Positions 44,796-54,855 are shown, numbered from the stretch's first letter. The stretch: 64,000 bases of DNA from Deinococcus sp. AB2017081 (GCF_034440735.1 NZ_CP140099.1:124001-188000); one strand, 5' to 3'. Made by a program: numbers and translations. Notes: a model not told the origin generated them from the sequence alone.

Positions 44796-46591
44796 ATAGT
44801 CAAGCAAAGATGTATGAATTTTTTAAGATATACAGACGGACTTTTGGATTAGCAATGCAAGCTGATAAAAATGACACACAAGTCATTCTAATTATGTCTT
44901 GCATTAATGCATTTTCGCCATTAATTGGCATTTTCATTACTGGACAGATTGTAAATCACCTTGCTCAAAATCCACTTAACGTCAAATACTTGCTTACTCT
45001 GGTATCGTGCTGGGCGATAGTCTCAATCCTATCTACTTATTTGTATACAATTTTACCTATAAAGCAGGCTCGGCTTGCGGATAAGCTAAATATATTCATC
45101 AATGTCAGTGTAATGGAAAAGAGCAAATCGTTTCAAGGGATTGGAAAATTCGAAAACGTTGATTTTCATAATAACCTTACGCAAATTCAAAATGAAGCAG
45201 TGTATAGAGCTAATAACTTGGTTTTTATGTCAATTAACATTATCACTAATACAATTCTGTTAGCAGGAATATTAATTCTAATATCTAGTATTAATGTACT
45301 CCTTGCCGCTATACTATTTGTAGTCTTGTTACCATATGCAAAAGAAACAAGTAAAATTGCTAGGATACAGTTAGAAGAAAATTATGCCATGAACACAGAC
45401 TACAGGAGAATATCTTACTATTCGCAATCTGTCTTATCTGGTACTACTGCAAAAGAGGCAAGAATGTTTAATTTTTATGAATTTTTTATTGAAAGATTTA
45501 AAATTCTTTCAAATGAAAGGGCCAATACATTGCATAAACAACGGATTGCAAGATCTAAAATTTCCCAAACATTACTAGTTATTGAGGAATTAGTAGCATT
45601 TTCTGGTTTAGCTTGGTTAATACGTAGCGCTTATTTAGGTAATTTAACATACGGAAGCATAATTATTTATATACAAGGTGTAGCGCGATTACAACAGGCA
45701 TTAGATCAGACTGCTCAAGATATATCTATGCTATCTGGAGATCTGCTTTACATTAGCGGACTTTACTCATTTTTAGATTCACATGATGAAATGGAAGGCG
45801 GACATTTAACGCCTAATCTCGACACAGTTGAAATTACTTTTGAGAATGTATCGTTTTCGTATCTGCCTGGAATAGAAATTTTGAAAAATATATCATTAAC
45901 GATTGACAACAGGCAAAGCATCGCCATAGTTGGGGGAAACGGCAGCGGTAAATCTACGCTAATGAAGTTGATTTTGAGGTTTTATGATCCAACAGAGGGA
46001 AGAATATTGATAAATGGCATTGATTTGACTTTGATTGATCAGGAGTATTGGAGATATCACATTCTTGTTATGTTTCAGGATTATAATAAATACCATCTAA
46101 CTATTGGTGAAAATATTTCATTCGATAGTCAAGATATCAATTTTATGAGTGGTGCTACGAAGATTTCTGGATTCTCAAAAACTATGGATAGTAAACTATT
46201 AAGCTACTCGACTCAGTTGGGCCGGCAATTCGATGGCGTAGAGCTATCTGGAGGAGAATGGCAGAGGCTGGCTATGGCACGCGCACTAACGAAAATGAGT
46301 TTCGCAAAAATTGCTATTTTAGATGAACCCACGTCGGCTATAGATCCTGTAATCGAATCGGAGGTTTTTGACTCTTTGACTACTGTTCTAAACAAGATGA
46401 CATCTATTGTAATTACACACAGGATGTATGCCGCTAAAGTTTGCGACATTATTATTGTAATGGAAGAAGGACAGATTGTGGAAAGAGGCAATCATATTGA
46501 CTTAATAAAGAGTAATAAAAATTATAAACAACTTTGGGATACACAAGCTGGATTGTATGATTTAGCGTTAGGAGATAATAATGAAGATTAA
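44792..46591 (+). CDS. lanT: ABC exporter (LanT-like, without C39 peptidase domain)
   Basis: A 599-residue fused permease-ATPase. Residues about 30-310 form a six-helix membrane domain. The nucleotide-binding domain has Walker A GGNGSGKST, signature LSGGEWQRLAMARAL, Walker B AILDEPTSAID and the switch His in VITHRM. The N-terminus lacks the C39 leader peptidase of class II LanT proteins, so it exports peptide without cutting it. This leaves cleavage to another protein. Overlaps its neighbours on both sides. Confidence 0.9.
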   Translation: MNSQAKMYEFFKIYRRTFGLAMQADKNDTQVILIMSCINAFSPLIGIFITGQIVNHLAQNPLNVKYLLTLVSCWAIVSILSTYLYTILPIKQARLADKLNIFINVSVMEKSKSFQGIGKFENVDFHNNLTQIQNEAVYRANNLVFMSINIITNTILLAGILILISSINVLLAAILFVVLLPYAKETSKIARIQLEENYAMNTDYRRISYYSQSVLSGTTAKEARMFNFYEFFIERFKILSNERANTLHKQRIARSKISQTLLVIEELVAFSGLAWLIRSAYLGNLTYGSIIIYIQGVARLQQALDQTAQDISMLSGDLLYISGLYSFLDSHDEMEGGHLTPNLDTVEITFENVSFSYLPGIEILKNISLTIDNRQSIAIVGGNGSGKSTLMKLILRFYDPTEGRILINGIDLTLIDQEYWRYHILVMFQDYNKYHLTIGENISFDSQDINFMSGATKISGFSKTMDSKLLSYSTQLGRQFDGVELSGGEWQRLAMARALTKMSFAKIAILDEPTSAIDPVIESEVFDSLTTVLNKMTSIVITHRMYAAKVCDIIIVMEEGQIVERGNHIDLIKSNKNYKQLWDTQAGLYDLALGDNNED

Positions 46592-49292
46592 CTACTTTAA
46601 AAGATTTGTTTATAGACTTCCAATTTTAAGTTTTGATCAAATATCGCCTATATTTGAAGGAAAGTATGATATTTTTAATAATCACGATATTAATTCAAAT
46701 TTGCTTAGGGCAGCCATTAAATATGCGAGTTCTGATTTGAATATTGAGGATAGCAGTATATTATCTGATATCAAGTCTCGCTTATCGATAGCAAAATATA
46801 TTATTCGCGCAGGCTCTAGGGCAACTCCATTTGGTTTATTTAGTAAAATCGGTGAATCTTACCTAGGCAGTGAAGTTGCAGTGGTGCAAGGTGAATCAAG
46901 TATTTTAAAATATAATGGCTATAAGAAGCTAAAATCTACAAAATCAAATTATGTTGTTATGACAAATACTTTTTATAAAAAAGATAAGATTGTTTATTAT
47001 ATTGTTCAAACGAGTAATGGTTACGAAACGAAGAATCTATTAAATAGTCCAATCCTAGAATATATTGTATCAATTACTGAAAAGCCAATTGATTTTGATA
47101 CACTTGCTGACACGCTGTGTACGATTTGGGGACGAGATAATTATAAAGATATAATCGCTCTTATTAATAATTTAGTTTTTCAGGGCCTTCTAGTTTACGT
47201 AAATGACAATACTCTTGATATTGAAAAAACTGATTGCGAAGTCTTAAAATTATCTGACGAATTAGATGGTAGTGTTATTATACCATTCATAGATGGCTCC
47301 TATCCTGATGTGCAAGTAAGCATAAAAAGCGGGTCGTTGGTTACTATAGACTCTTCGGCAATTGAGGATCTTGGAAAAGTTATAGCCTTTATGGCCAAGA
47401 TTAACTCTGCCTCCTTAACCAAAGACAGTATTAATAAGTACTATGAGCAATATATTGAAGTTTTTGATTACAATTTAACAAGTCTGATGGAAGTTGTTGA
47501 TAATATTAGAGGAATAGGATTTCCGAAGCACTTTACCAATAGTAAAGACACTCAATCAGCAGTGACGAGCCCATTCTATAGAATGCTATTTAACAAATAT
47601 CTAAAAGACTTCAGTGAAGAATTGCTATTGCCTGAAGACTTATTTAATCGTATTTTAAAGAACAAAGATTATAATCTAGTACCTAGTACATTTGAAGTTT
47701 TCTTCACTCAGGGATATTTAGAGGGCCGCAAGCTTACGCTTTTACTCCCGGCTTTTGCTTCTGCGCCTGCTGGTAGATCATTAGGAAGGTTCTCTCATAT
47801 TGATAGCGATATAGGGGAAATTTATGTTGATTTAGCAAACTTGGATGCTGATAGTAACAGAGACTTTCAATTAGTAGATTTGACATATACACATTTCAAT
47901 AACAATGCAAATAACTTAGCAGTACACAAGAAGATACATGGCCTGACTTTAAGGCTTTTTAATCCTTCTGGTACAACTCAAGAGATAAAACTCAATGAGA
48001 TATATATTAAGCCAGAAGAGGGTAAACTCGTATTCTATCATATTGGTAGTGGTAAAAGGCTTAAATTCAGAGCCTCTAGTCTATTAACGTTGGAATCGGC
48101 TCCTGAAATAGTGCGATTTATGTTGGAAATGAGCGAGCCGGAGAGTATAGACCAGCTAAGATTTGATTGGGGCCAATACTTCGATGCTCCATTCCTACCT
48201 AGAGTACGATACCGAGACATCGTCATTTGGCCTAAAACATGGCATATTGATAAAGATATTCTAATTTCAGGTAAAATAGATAGAAGACGTTTTACATTAA
48301 TTAGAGAGAAGCGCAAAATTGATAAATATGTATGGTTTGGTATGGAAGATCAAAGACTTATATTAGACTTAGATAGCGATATTGCCTTTAATATACTTGA
48401 TCAGAACAGAAGCAGTCTTCCCTTTCGATTCACAGAGGTTATATTTGATATTGATGGACGACCGCAGAATCTAGAACTGCTGGCCTTCTATAACAAGTAT
48501 GACCCGAACTATAAAATCAGTGAAAAATCTAATCTAACGCACAGTGTCTTAGTTGATGCATCTGTAAATTCTAATGTTCATCAGATTGGCGGTAATTGGA
48601 TATATGTCAAACTTTACGCTAACTCTATATTTTACGACTTTATAATTGCCAAAATACATTTAAAATATAAGGATTATTCTTGGTTCTTCATAAGATTTTA
48701 TGATGACAGGCCCCACTTAAGACTGAGGATAAAATCTCAGAACTATTACTCTGATTTGGCCAGCTTGATGAATGATATGAATGAATTAAGGCAGGATGGC
48801 ATTATAGACTTTATTAAAATAGATGAATACCATCCTGAAATTGAAAGATATGGGGGACGTGAAAAAATAGACGAGGCCGAAGCAATATTCCATCGGAGCA
48901 GCATAATGTACGCTGATGATTTAATTGGGGCTTCTAAAGAGACTAGATTTTTGAAAATAGCAATTACATTACTAAAATTAATTCGCATAATAGTAAGAAA
49001 AGACCAAGTGTTAAAAGTCACCGAGGAGATATACGATATGACGAGGCGAAACTATGAGAGTGTGGCCATTAAGCCATTAGATAGGTATGTTTTCGAAAAG
49101 ATAGTCGAAGAAATAAGTCATATGCTGGAAGAAGACTTTGACAGGGATACATATGAACATTGGTCACCTTATAGCATAGCTAGTTTTATGCATATGCATC
49201 TGAATAGATGTGGAGTAGGAAGTGATCAAGAAATCGTATACTATAAATTGATTTATAAAGCTTTTAGGACGGCAGTAAGGGAACATAAATGA
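46581..49292 (+). CDS. lanB: Lanthipeptide dehydratase LanB
   Basis: A 903-residue full-length class I dehydratase. The N-terminal glutamylation domain (about 1-620) opens with YRLPILSFDQI and contains RAGSRATPFGLFSKI and LLPAFASAPAGRSLGRFSHI. The C-terminal elimination domain (SpaB_C type, about 640-900) contains WFFIRFYDDRPHLRLRI and EYHPEIERYGG. LanB uses glutamyl-tRNA to glutamylate Ser/Thr of the precursor and eliminates glutamate to give dehydroalanine/dehydrobutyrine. The 11-base overlap with the exporter and the ATGA overlap with lanC show one operon. AT-rich codon use differs sharply from the backbone. Confidence 0.93.
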   Translation: MKINYFKRFVYRLPILSFDQISPIFEGKYDIFNNHDINSNLLRAAIKYASSDLNIEDSSILSDIKSRLSIAKYIIRAGSRATPFGLFSKIGESYLGSEVAVVQGESSILKYNGYKKLKSTKSNYVVMTNTFYKKDKIVYYIVQTSNGYETKNLLNSPILEYIVSITEKPIDFDTLADTLCTIWGRDNYKDIIALINNLVFQGLLVYVNDNTLDIEKTDCEVLKLSDELDGSVIIPFIDGSYPDVQVSIKSGSLVTIDSSAIEDLGKVIAFMAKINSASLTKDSINKYYEQYIEVFDYNLTSLMEVVDNIRGIGFPKHFTNSKDTQSAVTSPFYRMLFNKYLKDFSEELLLPEDLFNRILKNKDYNLVPSTFEVFFTQGYLEGRKLTLLLPAFASAPAGRSLGRFSHIDSDIGEIYVDLANLDADSNRDFQLVDLTYTHFNNNANNLAVHKKIHGLTLRLFNPSGTTQEIKLNEIYIKPEEGKLVFYHIGSGKRLKFRASSLLTLESAPEIVRFMLEMSEPESIDQLRFDWGQYFDAPFLPRVRYRDIVIWPKTWHIDKDILISGKIDRRRFTLIREKRKIDKYVWFGMEDQRLILDLDSDIAFNILDQNRSSLPFRFTEVIFDIDGRPQNLELLAFYNKYDPNYKISEKSNLTHSVLVDASVNSNVHQIGGNWIYVKLYANSIFYDFIIAKIHLKYKDYSWFFIRFYDDRPHLRLRIKSQNYYSDLASLMNDMNELRQDGIIDFIKIDEYHPEIERYGGREKIDEAEAIFHRSSIMYADDLIGASKETRFLKIAITLLKLIRIIVRKDQVLKVTEEIYDMTRRNYESVAIKPLDRYVFEKIVEEISHMLEEDFDRDTYEHWSPYSIASFMHMHLNRCGVGSDQEIVYYKLIYKAFRTAVREHK

Positions 49293-50536
49293 ACAAAATA
49301 TTGGGATCAAATCTAGATATTTGGTTAGATAGGGTCGCTCTCCTGGCAGAGGAGGACAATATTGAAGAATTAGGTATTGATAAATTTAACATAGGAATAA
49401 CAGATGGGCGATTATGTTTGGCCTTGCTATTTATAGTATTATATCGAAGAACTTCAACCGGCAAATACAAATTTATCGCGCAGAAACAGATAAACCGTAG
49501 TCTGGAAATTCTAGAAGATCATCCCAAACTTATTAATAATCTCGGGCTTTATAACGGATTCTCTGGATTAATCTATATTTTATCAGATCTTTATAAAAAC
49601 GAGGGTCTATACAAAAACGCTCTGCTTTTTCTTGCCTCTGAGCATGAGAAAGTAGTTTACGGTCAATACTTAAATTATAGTGACCGCCAGTCTCTGCCTC
49701 TTGATAGTTATGACTTAATCTCAGGACTCGTTGGAATTGGATTATCCAGGCTAAAGTATTCAGCATCCACTACGAATAAAGATTCATTGTTGCATCATAT
49801 TATAACTATTCTTTGTAAGCATTCTAATAAAGAAAAACCATTCATTACAATGCGTCGAGATTACAACGAATGGGATTTAGTAACATATAATGCCTTCGAT
49901 GGAATTATAAATTTAGGTATGGCGCATGGGATTATGGGCGTGATATCATTAATATCAAAATATCAACAAGTTTATAATGATAAAAATACAATACAAAGTC
50001 AAAATAAATTATGTGATTTAGCAATGAAAGGCGTATTAGAGGTAAACCATGAGATTGAATATGCGAATTGTCTCGTTGAAAAAGAGGGTCATCTCAAACG
50101 AGACAGGCAATACCGAGGAGTTTCATGGTGCTATGGAAATGTGGGGGCTGCAATTGGTTTTAGAAGAGCAACACAGACTGGGTATTCGAATCCACGCGTG
50201 AATGAGATCTTGTATTCACTGATGGATAGAAAATCAAGTCACTTATCTAAATACACTGCGGGTACTACTATGTGTCATGGTGTATCAGGTATCGCGAGAA
50301 CTGCAAAATCTATGGATAATGATGAGATATATAATGAAATGATTGAATTCATAAGTGAAGTGTTTAATCATAGCGATTCAATGGGGGGATTTTTTGACGT
50401 ACGCAATAGTAACGGGATTAGAAGTGTACACAAATCTATTTCGTCCTTGGACGGATCAATCGGCCCAGCAATTTCTCTTATATTGGATGGCACGTCGATT
50501 GCTAGTCCTTTAGACGAAATAATGCTCATTACTTGA
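49289..50536 (+). CDS. lanC: Lanthipeptide cyclase LanC
   Basis: A 415-residue zinc cyclase. Zinc ligands are Cys281 in SWCYGNVG and Cys329-His330 in TMCHGVSG; the catalytic His213 lies in NLGMAHGIMG. It adds Cys thiols onto the dehydrated residues made by LanB to form (methyl)lanthionine rings. It ends the operon; about 20 bases later the AT-rich composition gives way to IS110 DNA. No LanFEG or LanI immunity gene follows. Confidence 0.93.
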   Translation: MNKILGSNLDIWLDRVALLAEEDNIEELGIDKFNIGITDGRLCLALLFIVLYRRTSTGKYKFIAQKQINRSLEILEDHPKLINNLGLYNGFSGLIYILSDLYKNEGLYKNALLFLASEHEKVVYGQYLNYSDRQSLPLDSYDLISGLVGIGLSRLKYSASTTNKDSLLHHIITILCKHSNKEKPFITMRRDYNEWDLVTYNAFDGIINLGMAHGIMGVISLISKYQQVYNDKNTIQSQNKLCDLAMKGVLEVNHEIEYANCLVEKEGHLKRDRQYRGVSWCYGNVGAAIGFRRATQTGYSNPRVNEILYSLMDRKSSHLSKYTAGTTMCHGVSGIARTAKSMDNDEIYNEMIEFISEVFNHSDSMGGFFDVRNSNGIRSVHKSISSLDGSIGPAISLILDGTSIASPLDEIMLIT

Positions 50537-50579
50537 AGCATAGATATCTGTGGCTAAGTAGATGACAGTTTGGCGGCGA

Positions 50580-50873
50580 AGCCCTCTATAGGGGTCAAAA
50601 GTCTGGGGTAGAGATGAAAAGTCGGCTCCTGTACGGTGTTTTCTTGTGTCGTAGGCCGGGCCGCTGTTCCTGATCAGAATGGAGAGGTCAGGCCAGCCCG
50701 GATCGACAAGCCTGTGTGTTTTCTCGGCCCACCAAGGCCGCATCGCAGTTATGGCCGATCCGGGTGCTTTCTCCGCGACTGCACCCTATCCGAGGCCACC
50801 AAGCCTGCACCACAAGAACGAGTCTCGAGAAAGCGTGTCGCTGACGACCCTCTCACCTTCTCTGGAGGTTTGT
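50580..50873 (+). ncRNA. Candidate bridge-RNA region of IS110
   Basis: About 290 non-coding bases between the left end and the transposase start. In characterised IS110-group elements (IS621) this position encodes the bridge RNA that pairs with target and donor DNA. Several GC-rich inverted stretches are present. The transcript boundaries and loops cannot be placed by eye; the call rests on the family and position. Confidence 0.4.
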
Positions 50874-51878
50874 ATGGTTGTGCTCGGACTCGATGTCGGC
50901 AAGGACAGTCTCGCAGCATGTTTTCTCCTCCCCGCACCGTCAGGTGCCATCACCCTGCCCGCTGTTCCCAATACCCAAGCGGGGTTCAAAGCGCTGCTGC
51001 GCTTTGCTCATCAGCATGACGTCGTGCCGGCAGACCTCCACGTGGTCATGGAAGCCACCAGCGTGTACTGGGAGGAATGCGCAACGGCCCTGCACGAAGC
51101 ACGGTGTACGGTCAGCGTGGAGAACCCCGCCCAGATCAAGTACTTCGCCAGATCCATCCTCCGGCGTGGGAAAACCGACTGCATGGATGCGGAGACGATT
51201 GCCCGGTACGGCGCGACCCGGCCGCCCAAGGCCTGGCACCCTCCAGATCAGCACAGCACCGAGCTCAAACTGCTGGTTCGTGAACGCACGGCCCTCACCA
51301 CTACAGTGCAACAGGAACGGAATCGACGCCATGCGATGGAGCACCGCTCCACCTCCTCGCCCACCCTGTTGACGTTGGTTGACGAGCGTATTGAGCTGCT
51401 GGAACAGCAGATCAAGGCCATCGAAGCGGCGATGAAGCAGCTGTTGGCGGGCCATGCGCGACTGGAGCCGCAAATGCGGCTCCTGCTCAGCGTGCCGGGC
51501 TTTGGATTCTTGAGTGCCGTATCCGTTCTGGCGGAAACCGACGGCTTCTCCGCCATTGAGACGGGGGCCCAGCTCTGCGCGTTTTGCGGGATTGCGCCGT
51601 CCCCCGTCCAGTCGGGAACCAGTGTCAGGGGACGGGGTCGGATCTCGAAGATGGGCAACGCCCATCTCCGACGGACCGCGTACTTGGCAGCCCTGGGGGC
51701 GGCCCACAGTCATGGACGTCTCGGCGTGTTTTATCAACACCTGCGGCTGGCGGGGAAACCACCGAAAGTGGCTCGGATCGCGCTGGCTCGAAAGCTGCTT
51801 CGCGTTGGCCTGGCGGTGGTGAAGTCTGGCCAGCCGTACCAGGAGGACTATCAGCGCCCGGAACATACCGCAGCTTGA
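50874..51878 (+). CDS. IS110-family transposase (DEDD)
   Basis: A 334-residue recombinase. The N-terminal RuvC-like DEDD domain shows VVLGLDVGKDSL (Asp), VVMEATSVYW (Glu) and RRGKTDCMDAETIARY (Asp-Asp). The C-terminal Tnp20 domain has LLSVPGFGFLSAVSVLAE, FCGIAPSP and the Ser-containing SGTSVRGRGRISKMGN. The ATG has GGAGG five bases upstream. The frame is intact. Confidence 0.92.
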   Translation: MVVLGLDVGKDSLAACFLLPAPSGAITLPAVPNTQAGFKALLRFAHQHDVVPADLHVVMEATSVYWEECATALHEARCTVSVENPAQIKYFARSILRRGKTDCMDAETIARYGATRPPKAWHPPDQHSTELKLLVRERTALTTTVQQERNRRHAMEHRSTSSPTLLTLVDERIELLEQQIKAIEAAMKQLLAGHARLEPQMRLLLSVPGFGFLSAVSVLAETDGFSAIETGAQLCAFCGIAPSPVQSGTSVRGRGRISKMGNAHLRRTAYLAALGAAHSHGRLGVFYQHLRLAGKPPKVARIALARKLLRVGLAVVKSGQPYQEDYQRPEHTAA

Positions 51879-51966
51879 CACGGAGGGAACAAGACCCTAT
51901 CTGCGATGAAGCACACCAGGAACCGACCCGCTCAGGATAACCTCTCCGGGCGGTTGTGTTGCCTTA

Positions 51967-53038
51967 CTGATCCGTGCTTAAGTCAGTAGCGATGCCGTAA
52001 ACTGCGTTCCTCGGATGAACGCAAGCGGCAGGGCTTTGCGCCGGATGCGCTGCCAGCCCACCGTCAGCCGCTTCTTCAACTCGCTCATCGACATCGCGCA
52101 GAAGTTCCCCACCACATTCCGTTTGAGATCGGCCCAGATCAACTCGATCGGGTTCAATTCCGGCGCATACGGCGGCAGGTAGAGCAACGACAGGCGTTCG
52201 TGCAGGTGCACGAACGCTTGCACCGCCTTCGACCGGTGGATCATGGCGCGATCCAGCACCACGATCACCTCCCCATCCACATGTCGCAGGACATGCTCCA
52301 AGAACGTCACGACCCCAGGTGAGCGCACCGCGCCGCGGTGCGTGTGGTGCAGGAACTGCCCATCAGTCGTGATGGCACCGATCACGGACAGATGTTCCCA
52401 GCGCAGCTTTGTGGGGATGATCGGCGTCTGCCCACACCGCCCCCAGGTGCGAACTTTCGTCGTTTTCAGACTGAAGCCGCTTTCGTCCAGAAACACCACG
52501 GTCGCGCCCTCAGCGATTTTTTTTCCCCAGGGCCTCTCGCTGAACACGAACCCAGGTGGCGATGTCGTCTTCGTGGCGTTCCACGGCCCGCAGTGCGGGC
52601 CGCTGATACGTGAATCCCCAACTGCGGAGGATCCGGGAGAGGTGCGCCCGATCGAGCCACACGCCATAGGTCACGCCGATCACGTGGCGGATCTTCGGGA
52701 TCGTCCAGCCACTGGTCTCAAAGCCGTGCGACCGGGGATCGCCGTCGATCATGGCCCCGATCTCGTCCTGCTGGGCTGCAGTCAGACGCCGTGGTCGACC
52801 GGTGGCGCGGGAAGCGCGCAGCGCGTCCTCTCCATCGCGCCGCAGCCGAGCACGCCATGCACGGATCGTCACCTCGGCCACGCCGAACTGCTGGGCCAGG
52901 TCGCGGGTCGGGCGGCCGGAGTCAGCGAGGGCGGACTGGGCGGCAAGACGCCGTTCTTCCTGCTGGGTGCGCGTGAGGTGGCTTGGCCGCCAGAAGGAAA
53001 TCGTCACACCCTATGCTACATATTTACGCATGGATCAG
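51967..53038. mobile_element. IS630-family insertion sequence
   Basis: A 1,072-bp element with imperfect inverted ends CTGATCCGTGCTTAA / TTTACGCATGGATCAG, flanked by TA on both sides (51965-51966 and 53039-53040). Duplication of TA is the hallmark of IS630/Tc1 elements. It has inserted exactly at the TA of a 15-bp IS6-like end. Confidence 0.88.
51978..53007 (-). CDS. IS630 transposase in two frames with a slippery A8 run
   Basis: The first frame (52510-53007) encodes the helix-turn-helix half: RPTRDLAQQFGVAEVTIRAW and the second winged domain. It stops soon after a run of eight A (complement of 52517-52524). The second frame, offset by +1, starts across the same run and encodes the DDE half: VVFLDESGFSL, VVLDRAMIHRS and PELNPIELIWADLK. 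Frameshifting or transcript slippage on such a run is common in IS630. The fused product would be about 343 residues, normal length, so this is probably a functional arrangement rather than decay. Confidence 0.8.
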
Positions 53039-53053
53039 TAAGTTGCCAGAACC
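53039..53053. repeat. Solo IS6-like terminal repeat next to IS630
   Basis: TAAGTTGCCAGAACC is identical to the right end of the second IS6 copy (56415-56429). No IS6 body is attached on its inner side; IS630 lies there instead. It is a relic of an IS6-mediated deletion, or of an element removed before IS630 arrived. Confidence 0.55.
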
Positions 53054-53399
53054 CCCCAGGCTCAGACCAGGGCCTTCGCAGGACGGAGGGGCTGGCATGG
53101 GCGGCACTCGTCAGGACGGACAGGTGTGGCAGACCGGCAATCACTGCTGAGCACAGGAAAAAGGCATGAAGACAGCGTGTGAGGTTCAGCTCTCCATCAG
53201 CCCCTGATCGGGCGTCACCGGGTTGCGCTGCAGATCGTCGTTCTCCGGAGCGTACCGTTCGCCATCTCCACGTGCAGGTCATGGCCACGGAGCGGGGGGA
53301 GCGGCCATCCACGGGCTTTCGCCGGTGGTGGGTCAGGGGTCGGCGGTCAGCGGGTGTGTCGTCCACGATCACCCCTTTTCCGGTGTCACCTGACGGTGG
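53054..53399. other. Spacer between the IS630/IS6 relic and the replication gene
   Basis: About 345 GC-rich bases. Open frames on both strands have no recognisable protein character or ribosome site. No terminator was identified for the convergent end of the replication gene. Confidence 0.4.
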
Positions 53400-54830
53400 T
53401 CAGCTCTCTGCGGAGGTCAGCGGTACGCCCTCGTCCTTGAGGCGTACCACCACCGTTTCGACGAAGTCGTGCATAGAGAGGGCCGCCATGGCGGCGTTGG
53501 CCTCGCGGAGCAGTGCGCTCGCAGACATCTCCCCGGCCAGGCACCTCGCCTCGAGGAGTTTCCAGTGCTCCTGACCCACGCGCTTGCCGAGCAGCAGCTT
53601 GATCGCGCCGCGGTGACGCTCCCACTGCTCTTCAGCGGGCAGCGCGTCCTCGAACCGCCGGAGCTCGTCAAACGCCGCCTGCGGATCTTCCTCCACTGGA
53701 TGTGTGGTCGATCCTTTCATCTGTGACACCGCAGCCACCAGGCCACCGCCACCCGCCGTGTCCACGTACTTTCCGCTGCCATCGTTCAGGATGTCCCAGG
53801 CGTACGCGCCTCGGGACTTGCGGATCCGGCTCGTGCTCGCCAGGATGCGCTCAGCCAGCGCGAGGCGCGCCCGTGCCGCATCGACCGTATGTTTGCGGAT
53901 GTACGCCCGTGCCTGGCTGTCGGGGATTTCCAGCAGTTTGAGGCGACCGACGAGTTCGAGCTGCTCGGCGGTCAGTGGATAATCCGGCCGCTGCGGATTG
54001 AGGACGTACCTCACCCGCTGTGTGGCGCCACGTCCACTCAGCACCGCGCTTTTCAAAAATTCGCTGGCGATGAGCTCGTCGTGGATCGGCGAGATCGTGC
54101 GCCGGATGCTGTCCGGCCGCAGGTTGGTGAGCCGCAGCAGCTTGCCGAGTTCCAACAGCCCGAAGTCCAGATGCCCCTCGCTCGAGGCCTGGGGATCGCT
54201 GTACCACAGCGTGTCCAGCAGGCGGAACAGCATCCGGCTCTGGCTGCCCGGGAGCTTGAGCATGAAGTCAAGATCAAACGGCCGCACCCGGGGCGAGGAC
54301 AGACTTGCCGCCACCTCCTTGTCGAGGGTCACCCGCAGCTTCGTTCCCGCGCCGAACGACTTGAGGTTCAGCGACGTCGCCTCGGCGGCTACCTCCTCCA
54401 CTCGCTCGATGAACCGGAACGTGACCCGGCGGGCGGTGCCCCCAGGATGGTCGAGCCACCCGGAGATCTTGTACATCGTGCCGGAGAGACGCGTGAGGCT
54501 GTCGTGGATGATGCGGTAGTTCTGGCTGCTGTCGGTGCGGCCCAGCATCTTCAGGAGGGCGTAGGCGCTGCACTCGACCGAGTTGTCCCTGGGTTTGCCC
54601 CGTTCGAGGAACAGGTTACTCAGCACGAGCATCATGTCGTTGTCGGGGCCATGTGGGAATCCGTAGGCGTTACCCAGGCATTCGACGTGCATTTCACGCC
54701 CGGCGATGACGAACGAATGCTCCCAGCGCGTCTCCCCTGCCTTGAGCCGCGTGAGGCAACTGATCAGTGACGCCTCCGCGAGATTGAGGTCATCAAAGTT
54801 GGATCTCAGGGCCAGGGGCGATGAGGTCAT
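53400..54830 (-). CDS. repA: Plasmid replication initiator protein
   Basis: A 476-residue initiator-like protein. The first 300 residues have the two-winged-helix character of RepA/Rep_3-type initiators: VLSNLFLERGKPRDNSVECS, then LLKMLGRTDSSQNYRIIHDS, and LLELGKLLRLTNLRPDSI. It is transcribed away from an upstream block of nine directly repeated iterons and two palindromes, the standard origin arrangement. The protein should bind the iterons to open the origin and the palindromes as a dimer to repress its own gene. The C-terminal 150 residues are an extra helical region. Confidence 0.8.
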   Translation of the reverse strand: MTSSPLALRSNFDDLNLAEASLISCLTRLKAGETRWEHSFVIAGREMHVECLGNAYGFPHGPDNDMMLVLSNLFLERGKPRDNSVECSAYALLKMLGRTDSSQNYRIIHDSLTRLSGTMYKISGWLDHPGGTARRVTFRFIERVEEVAAEATSLNLKSFGAGTKLRVTLDKEVAASLSSPRVRPFDLDFMLKLPGSQSRMLFRLLDTLWYSDPQASSEGHLDFGLLELGKLLRLTNLRPDSIRRTISPIHDELIASEFLKSAVLSGRGATQRVRYVLNPQRPDYPLTAEQLELVGRLKLLEIPDSQARAYIRKHTVDAARARLALAERILASTSRIRKSRGAYAWDILNDGSGKYVDTAGGGGLVAAVSQMKGSTTHPVEEDPQAAFDELRRFEDALPAEEQWERHRGAIKLLLGKRVGQEHWKLLEARCLAGEMSASALLREANAAMAALSMHDFVETVVVRLKDEGVPLTSAES

Positions 54831-54855
54831 CTTCTTTCAAAATAACACATCGACT

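Larger units (their letters stand above)
50560..51960 (+). mobile_element. IS110-family insertion sequence (approximate ends)
   Basis: The element contains one DEDD transposase preceded by about 300 non-coding bases, the IS110-group layout. IS110 elements lack terminal inverted repeats and usually make no target duplication, so I estimate the ends from the composition change after lanC and from the start of IS630 at 51967. Confidence 0.65.

Noticed and set aside
44792..46591. Exporter as a class II LanT with leader peptidase
   Set aside because: The N-terminus enters directly into membrane segments; no C39 Cys/His peptidase domain is present.
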